The notes: generated by a model not told the origin, from the sequence alone. Shown: positions 1 to 9,883, numbered from the stretch's first letter. The stretch is 64,000 nucleotides of DNA from Candidatus Zipacnadia bacterium (GCA_029821735.1 JALGSU010000004.1:1-64000); one strand, 5' to 3'. Translations and numbers: made by a program.

Positions 1-111
1 ATAGACGACTACATCAAAGTGCACAACGCAAATGCCCAACCGTTCGAATGGACCAAGCAAGATGTGCGACATAACAAACCCACAGAACAACTCAAGGACT
101 TGATCAAGTAG
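1..111 (+). CDS. C-terminal end of a DDE transposase (IS630-like), partial
   Basis: Frame 1 is open from the first base to a TAG at 109-111 and gives 36 residues containing YIKVHNANAQPFEWTKQDV. The pattern of a tyrosine-isoleucine helix, HN, and then PF-x-WTK is typical of the extreme C-terminus of IS630-family transposases, where it follows the last acidic catalytic residue. The catalytic part lies outside the window, so activity cannot be judged. The segment is visibly richer in A and T than the neighbouring genes, which fits a mobile element inserted into a GC-rich genome. No terminal inverted repeat is identifiable between the stop and the next gene. The family assignment rests on a very short stretch and could also be another DDE or integrase-core family. 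Confidence 0.5.
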   Translation: MDDYIKVHNANAQPFEWTKQDVRHNKPTEQLKDLIK

Positions 112-147
112 GTACTAGCAGCAATCTGAGACAAGGATGATGTGAGG

Positions 148-3100
148 ATGAAACGTCTGATAGCAGTCGTCTGCGTGGGCATGGTAGCGGCGAGCGCCGC
201 CATGGCGGTGCCGTCGATCGTGGAGGAACTCGCCGAGGGCGTGTACGTGGTGCGCGATGAGGACGGTGGGAACTGGGGTGGGTGGTCGATGGGCGTCGCG
301 CATATGAACTCGGCGCCGTACATGGCGAAGAAGATTCTCGACCTGAGCAATCTGCCCGAAGAGACCTGGGAGCAGGCGCGCGAGGTGCGGCTATCGGTCT
401 ATATGTCTGTGCACGACTACTCGTGGAGCATGCTGGCCGAGGCGAATGGGCTGGACGAGGAGTTCGAGGTGATCGTCAACGGGGAGGTGCACCGGTTCGC
501 GACCAACTGCGGCGTACCGGTGATGGAACGAGTGACCGGAGTGGCTTATCCGGAGTGGTATGACTTCGCGATACCGAAGGATGAGTTCGTGCGCGGCGTC
601 AACGAGATCATCTTCCACAAGGCCGAGGGAGACAAGACCGACGACTATTTCTATGTGGGCATCAACAACGGGACCTCGCGAGGGAACAGCGAGGTGAACC
701 TGAAGGGTGAGAAGTGGCAAAGCGATATGCTGACCGTGCCCGGCGGCGCTGGCGAGTATATGGTTCGCCTCTACGTCATCACCGGCGACACCTCGCTTGA
801 GGCGACGTGGACGCCAGCGGCCACGCCATCGCTGACCGATCCGGCCGACGTCATTGATTACGCGGGTGCGCATGGCGGTGAGCAGACCCCCGAGGGTGTG
901 AAGCTGGCGGCTGGGCAGAGCGCGCGGGTTGAGTGGCATCCGGATGCGCTCGACAGGTTCGAGCCCGCACAGGTTACCGTGCAGGCCGACGGGGCGGTGA
1001 CCTTCGCGTGGTTGGACGAGACAGGAGTGGCGCAAGACGCGGTCGAGGGACTGAGTCAGACGCTGGAAGCAGACCGGAGCGAGATGGTTGGCGGCTTGGT
1101 TCTGACGGCGACGGAAGTGGCCACGATCAAGGGCGTGACGCTCAGGGGGACTCGGAATTTCCACCCGAGGCCGGAGCCGATCGACATGGCACCGGTAGTC
1201 AAGCTCTGTCCTCCCATGGGGCCGCCGCAGCCGGCGTCGTGTGTGATTGAGGGTAACACCGCGACACTGACCAGCCCGTCGGTCCGCTGCACGTTCAAGA
1301 CTGATGGGAAGCTGCGGATGACGTCGCTGTTCAACGAGTATTTGAGGACTGAGATGCTGCGGTCGCCGGAGGATGTGCTGCTGTTTCTGGTTGAGGTGGC
1401 TGAGACACGCTACGCGGGAAGTCAGGACTTCGTGTGCGAGGACGTCAAGCCTGTCGAGGATGGGTTTGTGGCGACGCTGACGATGGCGGAGCCTGCGCTG
1501 CGCGCGGAACTGACCGCGCGCGTGGATGACGAGGGCCTGCGGTTGGGGATGGTTATGAGCAACGCGGGTGAGGCGTCTGTGGACTTCAAGGTGGCATTCC
1601 CGCACCTCGCCGGTCTGGCCGCATCGGATGATCTGGCGGACGACTACTACTTCTTCCCGTGGGGTGGGGGGATCATCGCGAGCCGGCCGGCGATAATTCG
1701 GCGGGGGTATGGTGACCACGAGGCGATCTACCAGGTCATGGACATTTTCAGCCCTGCGAAGGGCGCGGGGCTATACCTCAGGGCGGATGACGCGGAGGGC
1801 TGGCACAAGGTCCTCGCGATGCGCAAGCACGTGCCGGGCGTCAGTGAGGAGAACGCGGACCGTCTGGGCATGCGGGGGCGCCCCGAGTTCAAGTGGACCA
1901 ACTCGCTGACGCAGGAGGTCGAGGGCATGGCGGTCGCGTACGAGTACCAGCGGCGCACGCGCGAGCCGGGCGAGAGCTTCGCACCAGCGGAAGTGGTGGT
2001 GGCAGGGCATCCAGGCGACTGGCATGTGGCGATGCAGCGGTACGCGGACTGGGCGCATGAGGTCTGGCAGTTCCGCCCTTACCCGTCGAAGCTGCACACC
2101 GCGCGCAATATGATAGCGGCGGGCTGGGCCACGGGGTATCTGTTCCGCGACGGGGCATACCGGACCGATATCATCAAGCCGAGAACCAACTGCATTGAGC
2201 TGATGAGTTGGTGGGACTGGTCGAACGTCGGGCCGTTCGGCACGCCGCTGGATCAACTCGACACAATCATGGACGCAGCCGCCATCGAGCGCTGGAAGGG
2301 CTACATCGTGCCGGACCCGGTGACGGGGGAGACGATGTGGAACAATCAGCCGAATGACTACACTGGATACAACGAGCGCTTTGGCGGGCTCCCGGCGTTC
2401 CGGGAGGCCATAGAGACCTACCACGAACTGGGCTCTGACCTGGTAACGCTCTACACCGACCCGTTCAGGCTGGATGATGCGTGCGAACTGGGGCAGGCCC
2501 ACGGCGAGCAGTGGGGCGTGGTCGGCGACGATGGGGAGAAGACGACGAACTACTACGTGTGGAACCCGTGCCACGATCTGCCGGCAGTGCGCGAGTGGGT
2601 GGCAGAGGCGATGGGGCGGGTGATGCGCGAGACCGGCGCGGACGGCATCCGTCTGGATGAGTACGGGCACCGCGGGTGGGCGTGCTATGACGAGACGCAC
2701 GAGCACACCTACGCCGAGTCCGGAATCACTCAGTGGAACAAGGCGGTCGCCGAGACCTGTCGGATGGTACACGAGGAGATGGACAAGGTCCGCCCGGACC
2801 TGGTGCTGACCACCGAGCACCCGGGGTATGATTACATGCTGCAGTATCTCGAGGGGTGCATCACGTACGATTACACGGTGCAGGCCAGCCCGCTGCGCCC
2901 ACTGGAGTGCAATGCGCAGCGCTTCTACTTCCGAGAGTGTAAGCCCTACGAGCTGGACCACCGCGGGGCCGATGTGAAGGACCACAAGAAGTTCTGGAAC
3001 GCCGTCGAGAGCTTCGGGCGCTACTACCCGCAGAAGTTCTACACGATCCTCGATCAAAGCGAGGACGTGTATTGGCTGGGTGAAGCGTATCCGCTGCTGG

Positions 3101-3579
3101 TGACGTCGGGGCGAGCCACCGACGTCTACGTCAACCGGTTCAGCGGCGACGGCAAGGTGCTGTATCATCTCTACAACGCGACTGGGTACACTTTCGAGGG
3201 CACTGCGCTAAGCGTCGGGCTCCGTGAGAGTGAGCACCTGTTCGACCTGCTGGAATGTGCTGAGGTGACACCGGAGATGCGCAACGGTCTGGCTTACGTC
3301 AGCTTCTATCTGGGGCGCGATGATGTAGCATGCATCGCGCAACTGCAGCGGCGGCTGAGCGTGACCCGCGATGGGAACGCCTTGAGCGTGACGGTGGCCG
3401 GCGAGGCGGCGGGGATGACGCTGAGTGTGGCTGATATCAACGGAGGCGAGCTGCTTGCGCAGGAGGCAAAGACCGGTGTCAACACACTGGACCTGGCGCA
3501 GATGGCAGAAGGCGCGTCGCCGATGTGCGTGAAGCTGCTGCGGGGCAAGGCGCTGGTGGATGTGGCGGAAGTGCGCTGA
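148..3579 (+). CDS. Exported DUF6259-like glycoside hydrolase
   Basis: A 1143-residue exported protein. It begins MKRLIAVVCVGMVAASAAMA, a clear Sec signal peptide. I chose the ATG at 148 over the in-frame GTG at 142 because AAGG at 134-137 is better spaced from 148. The N-terminal 330 residues are beta-rich and resemble a carbohydrate-binding or galactose-binding fold. A beta-supersandwich follows, and a TIM-barrel-like region covers roughly residues 610-960. The barrel carries the motif GADGIRLDEYGHRGW with D837-E838, in the position of a strand-end acid as seen in alpha-galactosidase-like clans, and later TTEHPGYD. This layout matches the DUF6259 glycosidase-like group (family knowledge). 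Substrate is unknown. It stands alone on the plus strand, converging on the minus-strand operon that starts at 16911, with a strong hairpin between. Confidence 0.75.
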   Translation: MKRLIAVVCVGMVAASAAMAVPSIVEELAEGVYVVRDEDGGNWGGWSMGVAHMNSAPYMAKKILDLSNLPEETWEQAREVRLSVYMSVHDYSWSMLAEANGLDEEFEVIVNGEVHRFATNCGVPVMERVTGVAYPEWYDFAIPKDEFVRGVNEIIFHKAEGDKTDDYFYVGINNGTSRGNSEVNLKGEKWQSDMLTVPGGAGEYMVRLYVITGDTSLEATWTPAATPSLTDPADVIDYAGAHGGEQTPEGVKLAAGQSARVEWHPDALDRFEPAQVTVQADGAVTFAWLDETGVAQDAVEGLSQTLEADRSEMVGGLVLTATEVATIKGVTLRGTRNFHPRPEPIDMAPVVKLCPPMGPPQPASCVIEGNTATLTSPSVRCTFKTDGKLRMTSLFNEYLRTEMLRSPEDVLLFLVEVAETRYAGSQDFVCEDVKPVEDGFVATLTMAEPALRAELTARVDDEGLRLGMVMSNAGEASVDFKVAFPHLAGLAASDDLADDYYFFPWGGGIIASRPAIIRRGYGDHEAIYQVMDIFSPAKGAGLYLRADDAEGWHKVLAMRKHVPGVSEENADRLGMRGRPEFKWTNSLTQEVEGMAVAYEYQRRTREPGESFAPAEVVVAGHPGDWHVAMQRYADWAHEVWQFRPYPSKLHTARNMIAAGWATGYLFRDGAYRTDIIKPRTNCIELMSWWDWSNVGPFGTPLDQLDTIMDAAAIERWKGYIVPDPVTGETMWNNQPNDYTGYNERFGGLPAFREAIETYHELGSDLVTLYTDPFRLDDACELGQAHGEQWGVVGDDGEKTTNYYVWNPCHDLPAVREWVAEAMGRVMRETGADGIRLDEYGHRGWACYDETHEHTYAESGITQWNKAVAETCRMVHEEMDKVRPDLVLTTEHPGYDYMLQYLEGCITYDYTVQASPLRPLECNAQRFYFRECKPYELDHRGADVKDHKKFWNAVESFGRYYPQKFYTILDQSEDVYWLGEAYPLLVTSGRATDVYVNRFSGDGKVLYHLYNATGYTFEGTALSVGLRESEHLFDLLECAEVTPEMRNGLAYVSFYLGRDDVACIAQLQRRLSVTRDGNALSVTVAGEAAGMTLSVADINGGELLAQEAKTGVNTLDLAQMAEGASPMCVKLLRGKALVDVAEVR

Positions 3580-3605
3580 ACGGCGCGCACTTCCGCGATC
3601 GACAG

Positions 3606-3647
3606 AACGCCAGACGGGCGGGTCCAAGGACCCGCCCGTCTGGCGTT
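3606..3647. terminator. Perfect 20-bp hairpin between convergent genes
   Basis: Positions 3606-3625 and 3628-3647 are exact reverse complements, separated by only AA (the innermost pairs would open to form a loop). The hairpin sits 27 bases after the stop of the plus-strand glycosidase and 15 bases before the stop of the minus-strand beta-helix gene. It is therefore placed to stop transcription from both sides. There is no run of T on either strand, so it is not a textbook intrinsic terminator, but hairpins without U-tracts are common in GC-rich genomes. Confidence 0.75.
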
Positions 3648-3661
3648 AAGGGCGAGCGGAT

Positions 3662-6124
3662 TCAGTCGGCGCCGACGTGGCTGACGTCGATGGGCTTGAA
3701 GCCGAGGCCGAACGCCGGTGATCCGGGCTGGAGCGCGTAGTCATCGTTGTCCGGATCGACGAAGAGCGGGTCCTGGAAGATCGAGTTCGCATCGAAGCCC
3801 AGAGCCAGCCATTGTTCCCATGTGGAGATGTCGCGGGCTCGGATCGCGGGCTCGTCCATGCCTGGGCACCAGTAGAGATTGTTGTCGACGGTGATGATGT
3901 CGGGGCTGAGCACACCGCCGCTGATGAGGAAGCTCGCGGGGTCGGTGTAGTAGAAGATGTTGCGCTCAAGCACGTTGTCGGCGAAGCCATTCTGGAAGTT
4001 GCTAAGCGTCGCCTGGCGGTCTCGGCCCTCGACGAAGATATTGTTCACCACCACGTTACCGTGGCCGCCCTGGAACATGATGCCGCCGTGTGAGGACCGG
4101 TAGCAGATGTTGTTTTCGACCGTGTAGCCACTGGCGTATGAGTCGAGGTATATCCCCCATCCACAGTAGCGTGGCTCCTCGAATTCGGATGAGTACCCGA
4201 CGGAGTCTGCCACGATATTGTTGCGGATCACCGAGCCAGAGAGTTGCCCGCGGACGCCGCCGCCCTGGGTCACCTCAATGGCACCCGTGTCATAGGTCTC
4301 GGTGTTCGTGCGGGCGACGTGGTTGAACTCGATGACGTTGCTCACCCCAGCGTTCTTCATGGTGATCCCGTAGCGGGACATGTTCTGGATGGTGTTGCGG
4401 GAGACCAGGTTATCGCTGGTCTCAGAGCCCTGCATCGCCACGCCACCGATGTGCTTGTAGACCAGACCGCAATCGTGGATATGGTTGCCGGAGATCTCGT
4501 TGCCCGCGCTGTCGAGCAGCAGCACGCCGCCGGAGGCGCTGTAGCCGATGCTGTTTCCGGTGACGGAGTGGCCGCCGCCACCACTGGCGCAGACTGCGTA
4601 CTTGCCCAGAGCGGTGAAAGTGCTGCCTGAGACGGCGCAGTCAGTAGCGCCCTCGAGGCGGATCACGCCGTCGCTGCCCATGCCGTAGCCCGCATTTGTG
4701 TCCTCGGGCGAGTAGTCAGTGCAGCGGAAGGCGAGGCCCTCGAAGCGCAGGTGGGAGACGGGCGCATCCTCGGTGGCGATCACCTCGATGATCCGTTCAA
4801 GTGCAGGAGCCACGACCTCGGAGGTGTCGGCGAAGCCTTCGGGCGGGATGATGCTGAGCAGGCCTGTGTCCGGATCGAGATACCACTCGCCGGGAGCGTC
4901 TAGCAGCACGCGAGCGTTCTCGACGAAGTAGCGATCGCCTTTGCGGAGATTGGATCGACACTCTGCACCGCCGACCGTTACGACTCCCGTGCGCTCGTCG
5001 AGGGCCTCGAGGGTGAGGATTTCCTTGAAGGCTCGGCAGGAAGTCCGGCCGGACGGAAAGATGTGAAGTTCGGCACCGGGGGCATTGACCCAGGCGGGAT
5101 CGATCTGCCCGGGGTCGGAGTAGAAGCGGTTCTTGTCGCCGCCCATGGCGTACAGCTGCGGGCCCTGGAAATCGACGAAGTCCTCAGCCTGAATGATGAA
5201 GAGATGCTCACCCGCAGCGGGGTCGGCGAGATCGTAGTCGACCGGCGCCCAGTCATCGTCGGTGCATAGCGCGAAGGCGTCGAGGTCGAGTCCCCCGCCC
5301 ACCTGGTTCTCCCAGCGAATGCGGTGTTCCCCAGCGGTGAGGGAGAGCGTGGCCGAGCGGTTCCACGTGTCAGCACCCCAGCCGCCGGTGTCGGGCAGGT
5401 TCATCAGCGGTACCGGCTCGCCACCGTCGACGATCAGGACGGTGCGTCCACCCATGTCGGGGCAGTCGAAGGCAGTCATGTTGTGACCGTAGAGGACCCA
5501 GACGTGGTAGTCGCCATCGGCGGGAACGACGACGTCCCAGTCCATGCGGTCGCCCTTGTTGTGGATACGCCCGACCGTGCCGCCGAAGCCGCCGATGCCG
5601 CGGGCGACGTATGCGAAGCCGCCTCGATATGGGTTCTCCGGGTCATAGTTGGGGAAGCGGGCGCGGATCTGGCGCTCGCCGTCCACGAAGAGTTGGCGGA
5701 AGAGCCAGGGATCGTCAATGGTGGTCGAGAGTACACCGGCCTCGTCAGCTATCCATGGTCCATCGATGCGCGGGCCGCCGACGAGTTCGGGAGTCTCGCC
5801 GGGATATGCGGTCCAGGTGATGGGCGCGTCCTTGGTGCCGGAGTCCTCGGGGCCGAGAGCCAGCGTCTCGGTGAGGTAGTAGGCGCCGCCGCGCAGTTGC
5901 ACGGTAAGCGGGCCGGGCAGAGCGCCGTCGACGCGCAGGCTTCGGATGGCATCGCGGGCGCCAATCAGTGATGCGAGAGGGCCATCATCGCCAGCAGCGT
6001 TGGCTTCGGGCAGCGTGCCGGACCATGCGTCATCGCCGGTGGGCGAGACGTAGAGAGTGGTATGGGCGCAGGCAAGAGCGCAGGCTGCGAGCGCGAGCAT
6101 TGTCAGGGCATATCGTGCGATCAT
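3662..6124 (-). CDS. Exported right-handed beta-helix protein with inserted carbohydrate-binding module
   Basis: An 820-residue exported protein with signal peptide MIARYALTMLALAACALACA and a good ribosome site GGAGGT upstream. It opens with TLYVSPTGDDAWSGTL followed by GARDAIRSLR and GGAYYLTETL. These are the hallmarks of the pectin-lyase-like beta-helix proteins found among polysaccharide lyases and GH141-like enzymes. Around residues 195-290 a beta-sandwich is inserted (DYHVWVLYGHN ... GEHRIRWENQ ... LDLDAFAL), which looks like a carbohydrate-binding module. The C-terminal half has many helix rungs (NEISGNHIHDCG, NLVSRNTIQNMS, NVVVNNIFVEG). Catalytic residues cannot be assigned by eye. It is the last gene of the minus-strand operon, 35 bases after the split beta-helix gene, and the two share the same rung style. 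Confidence 0.8.
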   Translation of the reverse strand: MIARYALTMLALAACALACAHTTLYVSPTGDDAWSGTLPEANAAGDDGPLASLIGARDAIRSLRVDGALPGPLTVQLRGGAYYLTETLALGPEDSGTKDAPITWTAYPGETPELVGGPRIDGPWIADEAGVLSTTIDDPWLFRQLFVDGERQIRARFPNYDPENPYRGGFAYVARGIGGFGGTVGRIHNKGDRMDWDVVVPADGDYHVWVLYGHNMTAFDCPDMGGRTVLIVDGGEPVPLMNLPDTGGWGADTWNRSATLSLTAGEHRIRWENQVGGGLDLDAFALCTDDDWAPVDYDLADPAAGEHLFIIQAEDFVDFQGPQLYAMGGDKNRFYSDPGQIDPAWVNAPGAELHIFPSGRTSCRAFKEILTLEALDERTGVVTVGGAECRSNLRKGDRYFVENARVLLDAPGEWYLDPDTGLLSIIPPEGFADTSEVVAPALERIIEVIATEDAPVSHLRFEGLAFRCTDYSPEDTNAGYGMGSDGVIRLEGATDCAVSGSTFTALGKYAVCASGGGGHSVTGNSIGYSASGGVLLLDSAGNEISGNHIHDCGLVYKHIGGVAMQGSETSDNLVSRNTIQNMSRYGITMKNAGVSNVIEFNHVARTNTETYDTGAIEVTQGGGVRGQLSGSVIRNNIVADSVGYSSEFEEPRYCGWGIYLDSYASGYTVENNICYRSSHGGIMFQGGHGNVVVNNIFVEGRDRQATLSNFQNGFADNVLERNIFYYTDPASFLISGGVLSPDIITVDNNLYWCPGMDEPAIRARDISTWEQWLALGFDANSIFQDPLFVDPDNDDYALQPGSPAFGLGFKPIDVSHVGAD

Positions 6125-6159
6125 GTCCGACCTCCGCGAGACGTGAGTGGCTGACCGAT

Positions 6160-7176
6160 TTATTCGGCGAGTGGCTCGATGATGATGTTGTCCAGGTAGA
6201 AGACAGACTCCTCGTCGCTAAGGCTGGCGAAGACGATGCGCTCCAGATGCCGGAAGCCCGGCGATACGTGCGGGACGGCCAGCGTTACCGGGTCGCCGCC
6301 GCGCATGGTCAGGATCAGTGGCGTCTCGGCGGGTGCGCCATCGCCGAGCGCCATGGTCAGCTCCAGCGTGATCCAGGTGTCGAAGGGCAGGTCGGCGAGC
6401 TTGGCCTCTCGCGCACGCAGTTCGCCGGTCTCGGTAACGGTGAGCATCGGACCGGAGAGGTATTCGGCGTCGCCAGCGTCGGAGTACTGGCGCGGGTCAA
6501 CGTAGAGGCGCGGCGGGTGCTGGCCGTCGAGGAACAAGTCGAACGATAGGCGAACGCGGCCCTCGGGATGATCCAGCGGGTAGAAGATGCGAGGCAGCCA
6601 TGCTGCGCGCAGGTCGGGGGCGTCGAGGAGCTTCAGGGAATGATCGCCGCTCGATGCCTGCTCGTCGGTCACGATGATCTTCGCCTGCCCGTCGGCCATC
6701 GCGTCACCGTGACGCGGCGCGCGGCCCGCCGCGTCGATCTCGAAGTCCTCGCGCAAGGGCCGGACCGGCTGGGTGTAGAGCACGGGTTGCTCGCGCACCA
6801 TGCCTGCGTCCATGTCGACCGGCCATGAAGCGCGCTCGGGAGCTGCGTAGCAGCCTATGTAGTCGACGGGAATTCGCTCAAAGCCCAGCTCCCAGGCTGA
6901 GGATTCGGGCGCGGGCAACCAGTTGCCGTTCTGGGGATCGATCAATATGGGATCGCGCACAAGTGAGCCATCATCCACGCCGAAGGCCAGCCACGATTCC
7001 CAGTCCTCGAAGAGCTGGCCGCCGTATCCGGTGTCGACATGTGCGGGGGCTTCGCCGGGCCAGACGAGATTGCTGGTGATTGCCAGCGCGTTGTCGAGCC
7101 ACTTCGTGCAGCGATACGCCGACGCGCTGTCGCCATCGAAGACGAGAACGTTGGAGGCAAAGACGTTGCCGGTCAC
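6160..7176 (-). pseudogene. 3' part of a frameshifted beta-helix gene
   Basis: This frame continues the beta-helix protein encoded from 8867. Read back past its apparent GTG start at 7176, the same frame stays open and meaningful (GLYQLEHAPIRDDPVTGNVF), which joins naturally to GGVMLHG in the frame from 8867. The part encodes the last helix rungs, a segment with FEDWESWLAFGVDDGSLVRDPILIDP that resembles the end of the neighbouring 820-residue protein (FVDPDNDDYALQPGSPAFGLGF), and then a beta-sandwich of about 200 residues resembling a LamG or concanavalin-like module (FYPLDHPEGRVRLSFDLFLDG ... VFYLDNIIIEPL). It is unlikely to be an independent gene, as it has no signal peptide and no clear ribosome site. 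See the finding at 7217-7220. Confidence 0.65.
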
Positions 7177-8867
7177 GGGGTCATCGCGGATGGGCGCGTG
7201 TTCGAGCTGGTAGAGGCCCCGTGGAGCATGACGCCGCCTCGCGCGGTGCGGGCGATGATGTTGCCCTCTACTGTGGTGCCGCAGGTGAAGTCGTCGAGGT
7301 ACACGCCCCAGGTGTAGTAGGGGGACTGGAAAGTGCGTGAGTTGCGGGGGTAGCCATAGCCGACGGTGTCCACGATGCGATTGTGGCGGATGACGTTGCC
7401 GCGCAGAGTCAGGTTACGCTGGCACATGCGGATGGCGCCGCCGTCGCAGGTCTCGAGCATGGTGTAGCGCAGGTCATTGAGTTCGACCATGTTGCCGATG
7501 CCCTTGAGGTAGATCGCGTTGCGCGGGACATCGTGCAGTGAGTTGCGGCCCGCTCGATTGCCCTCGCCCCACAGGTTGATGGCCGCCGAGTCCTTGTCCA
7601 GCAGGCCGATGGAATGCACGTGGTTGTTGCTGGCAACGTTGAAATCGCCGTAGATGAAGATGCCGTCGGCGCCGCAGTCGAAGACATCGCAACCCTCGAC
7701 AACCGACCAGGAGCACGGGTCATTGAAGAAGATGTTCTGGCCGCCGCCACCCACTCCACCGGAGAAGCCCTCGGCCGGAACCACGCGCGGATTGCCAACT
7801 TCCTCGTGGGCGTTGGCGACGCCGCCGAGGTTGATGCCCACATTGCCGATGCCAGAAACCGTGCAGCGAACCACCCGCGCATCGTCGGCCCCGCGCAAGA
7901 CGATGCCGCTCTGGCGGGCGTGCTGGATGCGCAAGCCCTCGATGGTGATGTCCTCGACGAGGTCTTGTGCGGGCGCGTCCTCGGGGAGTGTGGCTTCGGC
8001 GCGGATCCCCTGATACCTGGTGTGCAGGTACTCGTGCGGGTAGGGCTGCGATCCTCGCACCTCGATGATGTTGTCGAGCACCGGCACGCGCACCGCGTCA
8101 TCGGTGGGAGGACCGTCGGGCGGGTAGAAGTAGAGCGCGTCGGTGGCGTAGTCGAGGAACCACTCGCCGGGGGCGTCGAGGGCGCCGAGCACGTTCTGGA
8201 CGAAGTAGCGGTTCATGCGCTCGAAGTGTCGGCGGACACGGTGCACCGTGATGATGCGCCGCTCGCGGTCGACCTCGGTGATGGGTGTGAGCGCGAAGTT
8301 CCACCCGAGGCCGAAGACCGATCGGATCTCGGCCTGGGAGATGTCGGGCCAGTCATCAAACGGGATGTCGCCATCGGCGTAGATGAACTGCTCGAAAGGG
8401 CGCGGGGCTTTGTCATAGACGTAGACAAAGCCGCCAGTGCGCGGATGTTCGGCGTCAAGGTTCGGGTGGCGGGCGAGCGGCTGCCGGACTCCTTCGTAGA
8501 AGAGCTGGTGGAAGCGCGCCCCCGTCAGGCTCTGTGCGGACAGGTCCGCGCGGTAGATGCCATCGCGCCATATCTGCCAGCCTGTGATGGGGTGCGAACC
8601 GCGCAGCGTGACCTCCTCGCCGGGAGCGGACGCCAGCGTCAGCCGTGAGAGCTTGGGGGTGATGATCAGCGGCCCGGCGAGATTATACTCCCCGGCGCGG
8701 AGGACGATGCCGTCGCCATCGCGGGCGCTGTCGACCGCGTGGTTGGGCGTGCGCCACGGCTGGTCGCGAGTGCCGGGCGCCGCATCGTCACCGGTGGGCG
8801 CGACGAAGTAGTCGGCGGCGTGAGCCACTGACCCGGCCAGCAACAGGATGACGAGCACGCATCTCAT
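7173..8867 (-). pseudogene. 5' part of a frameshifted exported beta-helix gene
   Basis: This 564-residue frame starts with MRCVLVILLLAGSVAHA, a signal peptide, and then DYFVAPTGDDAAPGTRDQPW, the classic opening of exported beta-helix (pectin-lyase-fold) proteins. Rungs follow (VVEGCDVFDCGADGIFIYGD, NNHVHSIG, NRAGRNSLHDVPRNAIYLKG). The start codon overlaps the stop of the upstream M14 gene as ATGA, and AGGAGG lies just upstream, so translation is probably coupled. Sense is lost after GGVMLHG, where the frame reads ASTSSNTRPSAMTP and stops. The correct continuation lies in the frame of 7176-6160. The full protein would be about 900 residues. Whether the lesion is real or an assembly error cannot be told from one sequence. 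Confidence 0.7.
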
Positions 8868-9865
8868 CCGAAGACCTCCTCGTTGGCACGAGCGTAGTGC
8901 TCCTCCACTCCGAGTTCGAGGAAGACCTGGATCGCGGTGAGATAGTCATCGATGATCTCCCACTCGGTGGGCAGCGGCATGAATGATGTGCGGCCGAGGT
9001 AGCCCTGTCTACCCTCGTAGGCCATATACATCAGTTGCGCGTGCTGGTGCAGGAGCGCGGAATTGAAGAAGAAGCTCGGTGGCGTCGGCGGGTCACCGTC
9101 CCCGTGCAGCTTGCCGAGGACCCGATCCTTCGAGCGGAAGAGGAATTCGGCCCGCGACTGCCACTCGCGCATGATCGGCCAGTAGGGCGCTTCGTGTGAG
9201 CGCACCTGGAAAGCAAAGTTGTAGCCGCAGGCATGCAGGTCGATTGCCGCCTGCACGCCGGGGCCCTGGACGAACTCCAGCAGCGATTGGACCTCGACCG
9301 CCTCGGAGTGGTCGTCCGAGAGGCGGCGGTTGATGGCCCAGCCCGCACCGTTGAACTGTCCGCCGACGAAGAGCGCATCGGCGGGGTCGAAGTAGTAGCA
9401 CGGTTCCTCCGAATCGGCGTCGTAAGGGACGAGATCGCCGTTCTTCTGGATGCCGGAGGCGTAGGCGGAAGTAGTGTCGAGGCCCTGGCAGTAGAAGCTG
9501 TCAGGACAGACCGAGCGTCCGTCGGGATTGAGGCAGGGCACGAGATACAGGTGGAGGCTTCCGGCCAACTCCAGCAGGCGGTCGTGTGGCTGACCTGCCA
9601 GGTCGCGCCCGGTCTCGAGCAGATGGATCAGGTTCATCACGCTTGCGACGCCGCCTGGTTCGTGGCCATGGGTGCCGCCGATGACCATGAATTTGGCCGC
9701 GCCCTCGTGGGGGTACTCGACTACGTGCAGCGGGTAGCCGAGCGATGAGGCGCCGAACTGCCCGAGAGCGCCCTTGTGCAGACGGTGGCGCAGGTAGTTG
9801 TCGACGCCGCCCAGATTGCCCAGCCAGAAGTTGGGGACGGCGATCTGCGGGATCTTGATGTGCAT
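8864..9865 (-). CDS. M14-family zinc carboxypeptidase-like protein
   Basis: A 333-residue protein without a signal peptide, so probably cytoplasmic. It has the M14 zinc-site pattern: H66-G-H-E69 in GGTHGHEPGG, and a third ligand H211 in IDLHACGYN. CLNPDGR at 111-117 is the family's conserved Asn-Pro-Asp-Gly block. E284 in MAYEGRQG is a candidate for the general base. Members hydrolyse C-terminal amino acids or related amide bonds, including cell-wall peptides and amino-acid conjugates. A good ribosome site (GGAGGT) precedes ATG at 9865. It lies 18 bases after the heparinase-like gene, and its stop overlaps the next start by 4 bases. A co-transcribed peptidase among glycan enzymes suggests a peptide- or amino-acid-substituted glycan, or simple co-option; the substrate is unknown. 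Confidence 0.8.
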   Translation of the reverse strand: MHIKIPQIAVPNFWLGNLGGVDNYLRHRLHKGALGQFGASSLGYPLHVVEYPHEGAAKFMVIGGTHGHEPGGVASVMNLIHLLETGRDLAGQPHDRLLELAGSLHLYLVPCLNPDGRSVCPDSFYCQGLDTTSAYASGIQKNGDLVPYDADSEEPCYYFDPADALFVGGQFNGAGWAINRRLSDDHSEAVEVQSLLEFVQGPGVQAAIDLHACGYNFAFQVRSHEAPYWPIMREWQSRAEFLFRSKDRVLGKLHGDGDPPTPPSFFFNSALLHQHAQLMYMAYEGRQGYLGRTSFMPLPTEWEIIDDYLTAIQVFLELGVEEHYARANEEVFG

Positions 9866-9883
9866 GGCGCTACCTCCGTGATG

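Noticed and set aside
391..1719. Long antisense open frame opposite the first glycosidase; similar ones at 1771-3168 (-) and 29705-31366 (+)
   Set aside because: High GC in codon position 3 keeps the opposite strand open. The translations are rich in Arg, His and Leu without domains, signal peptides or ribosome sites, while the other strand encodes clear families.
6160..7176. Independent small gene starting with GTG at 7176
   Set aside because: The frame stays meaningful upstream of that codon, it has no ribosome site, and it carries on the beta-helix of the frame from 8867, so it is the second part of a split gene.
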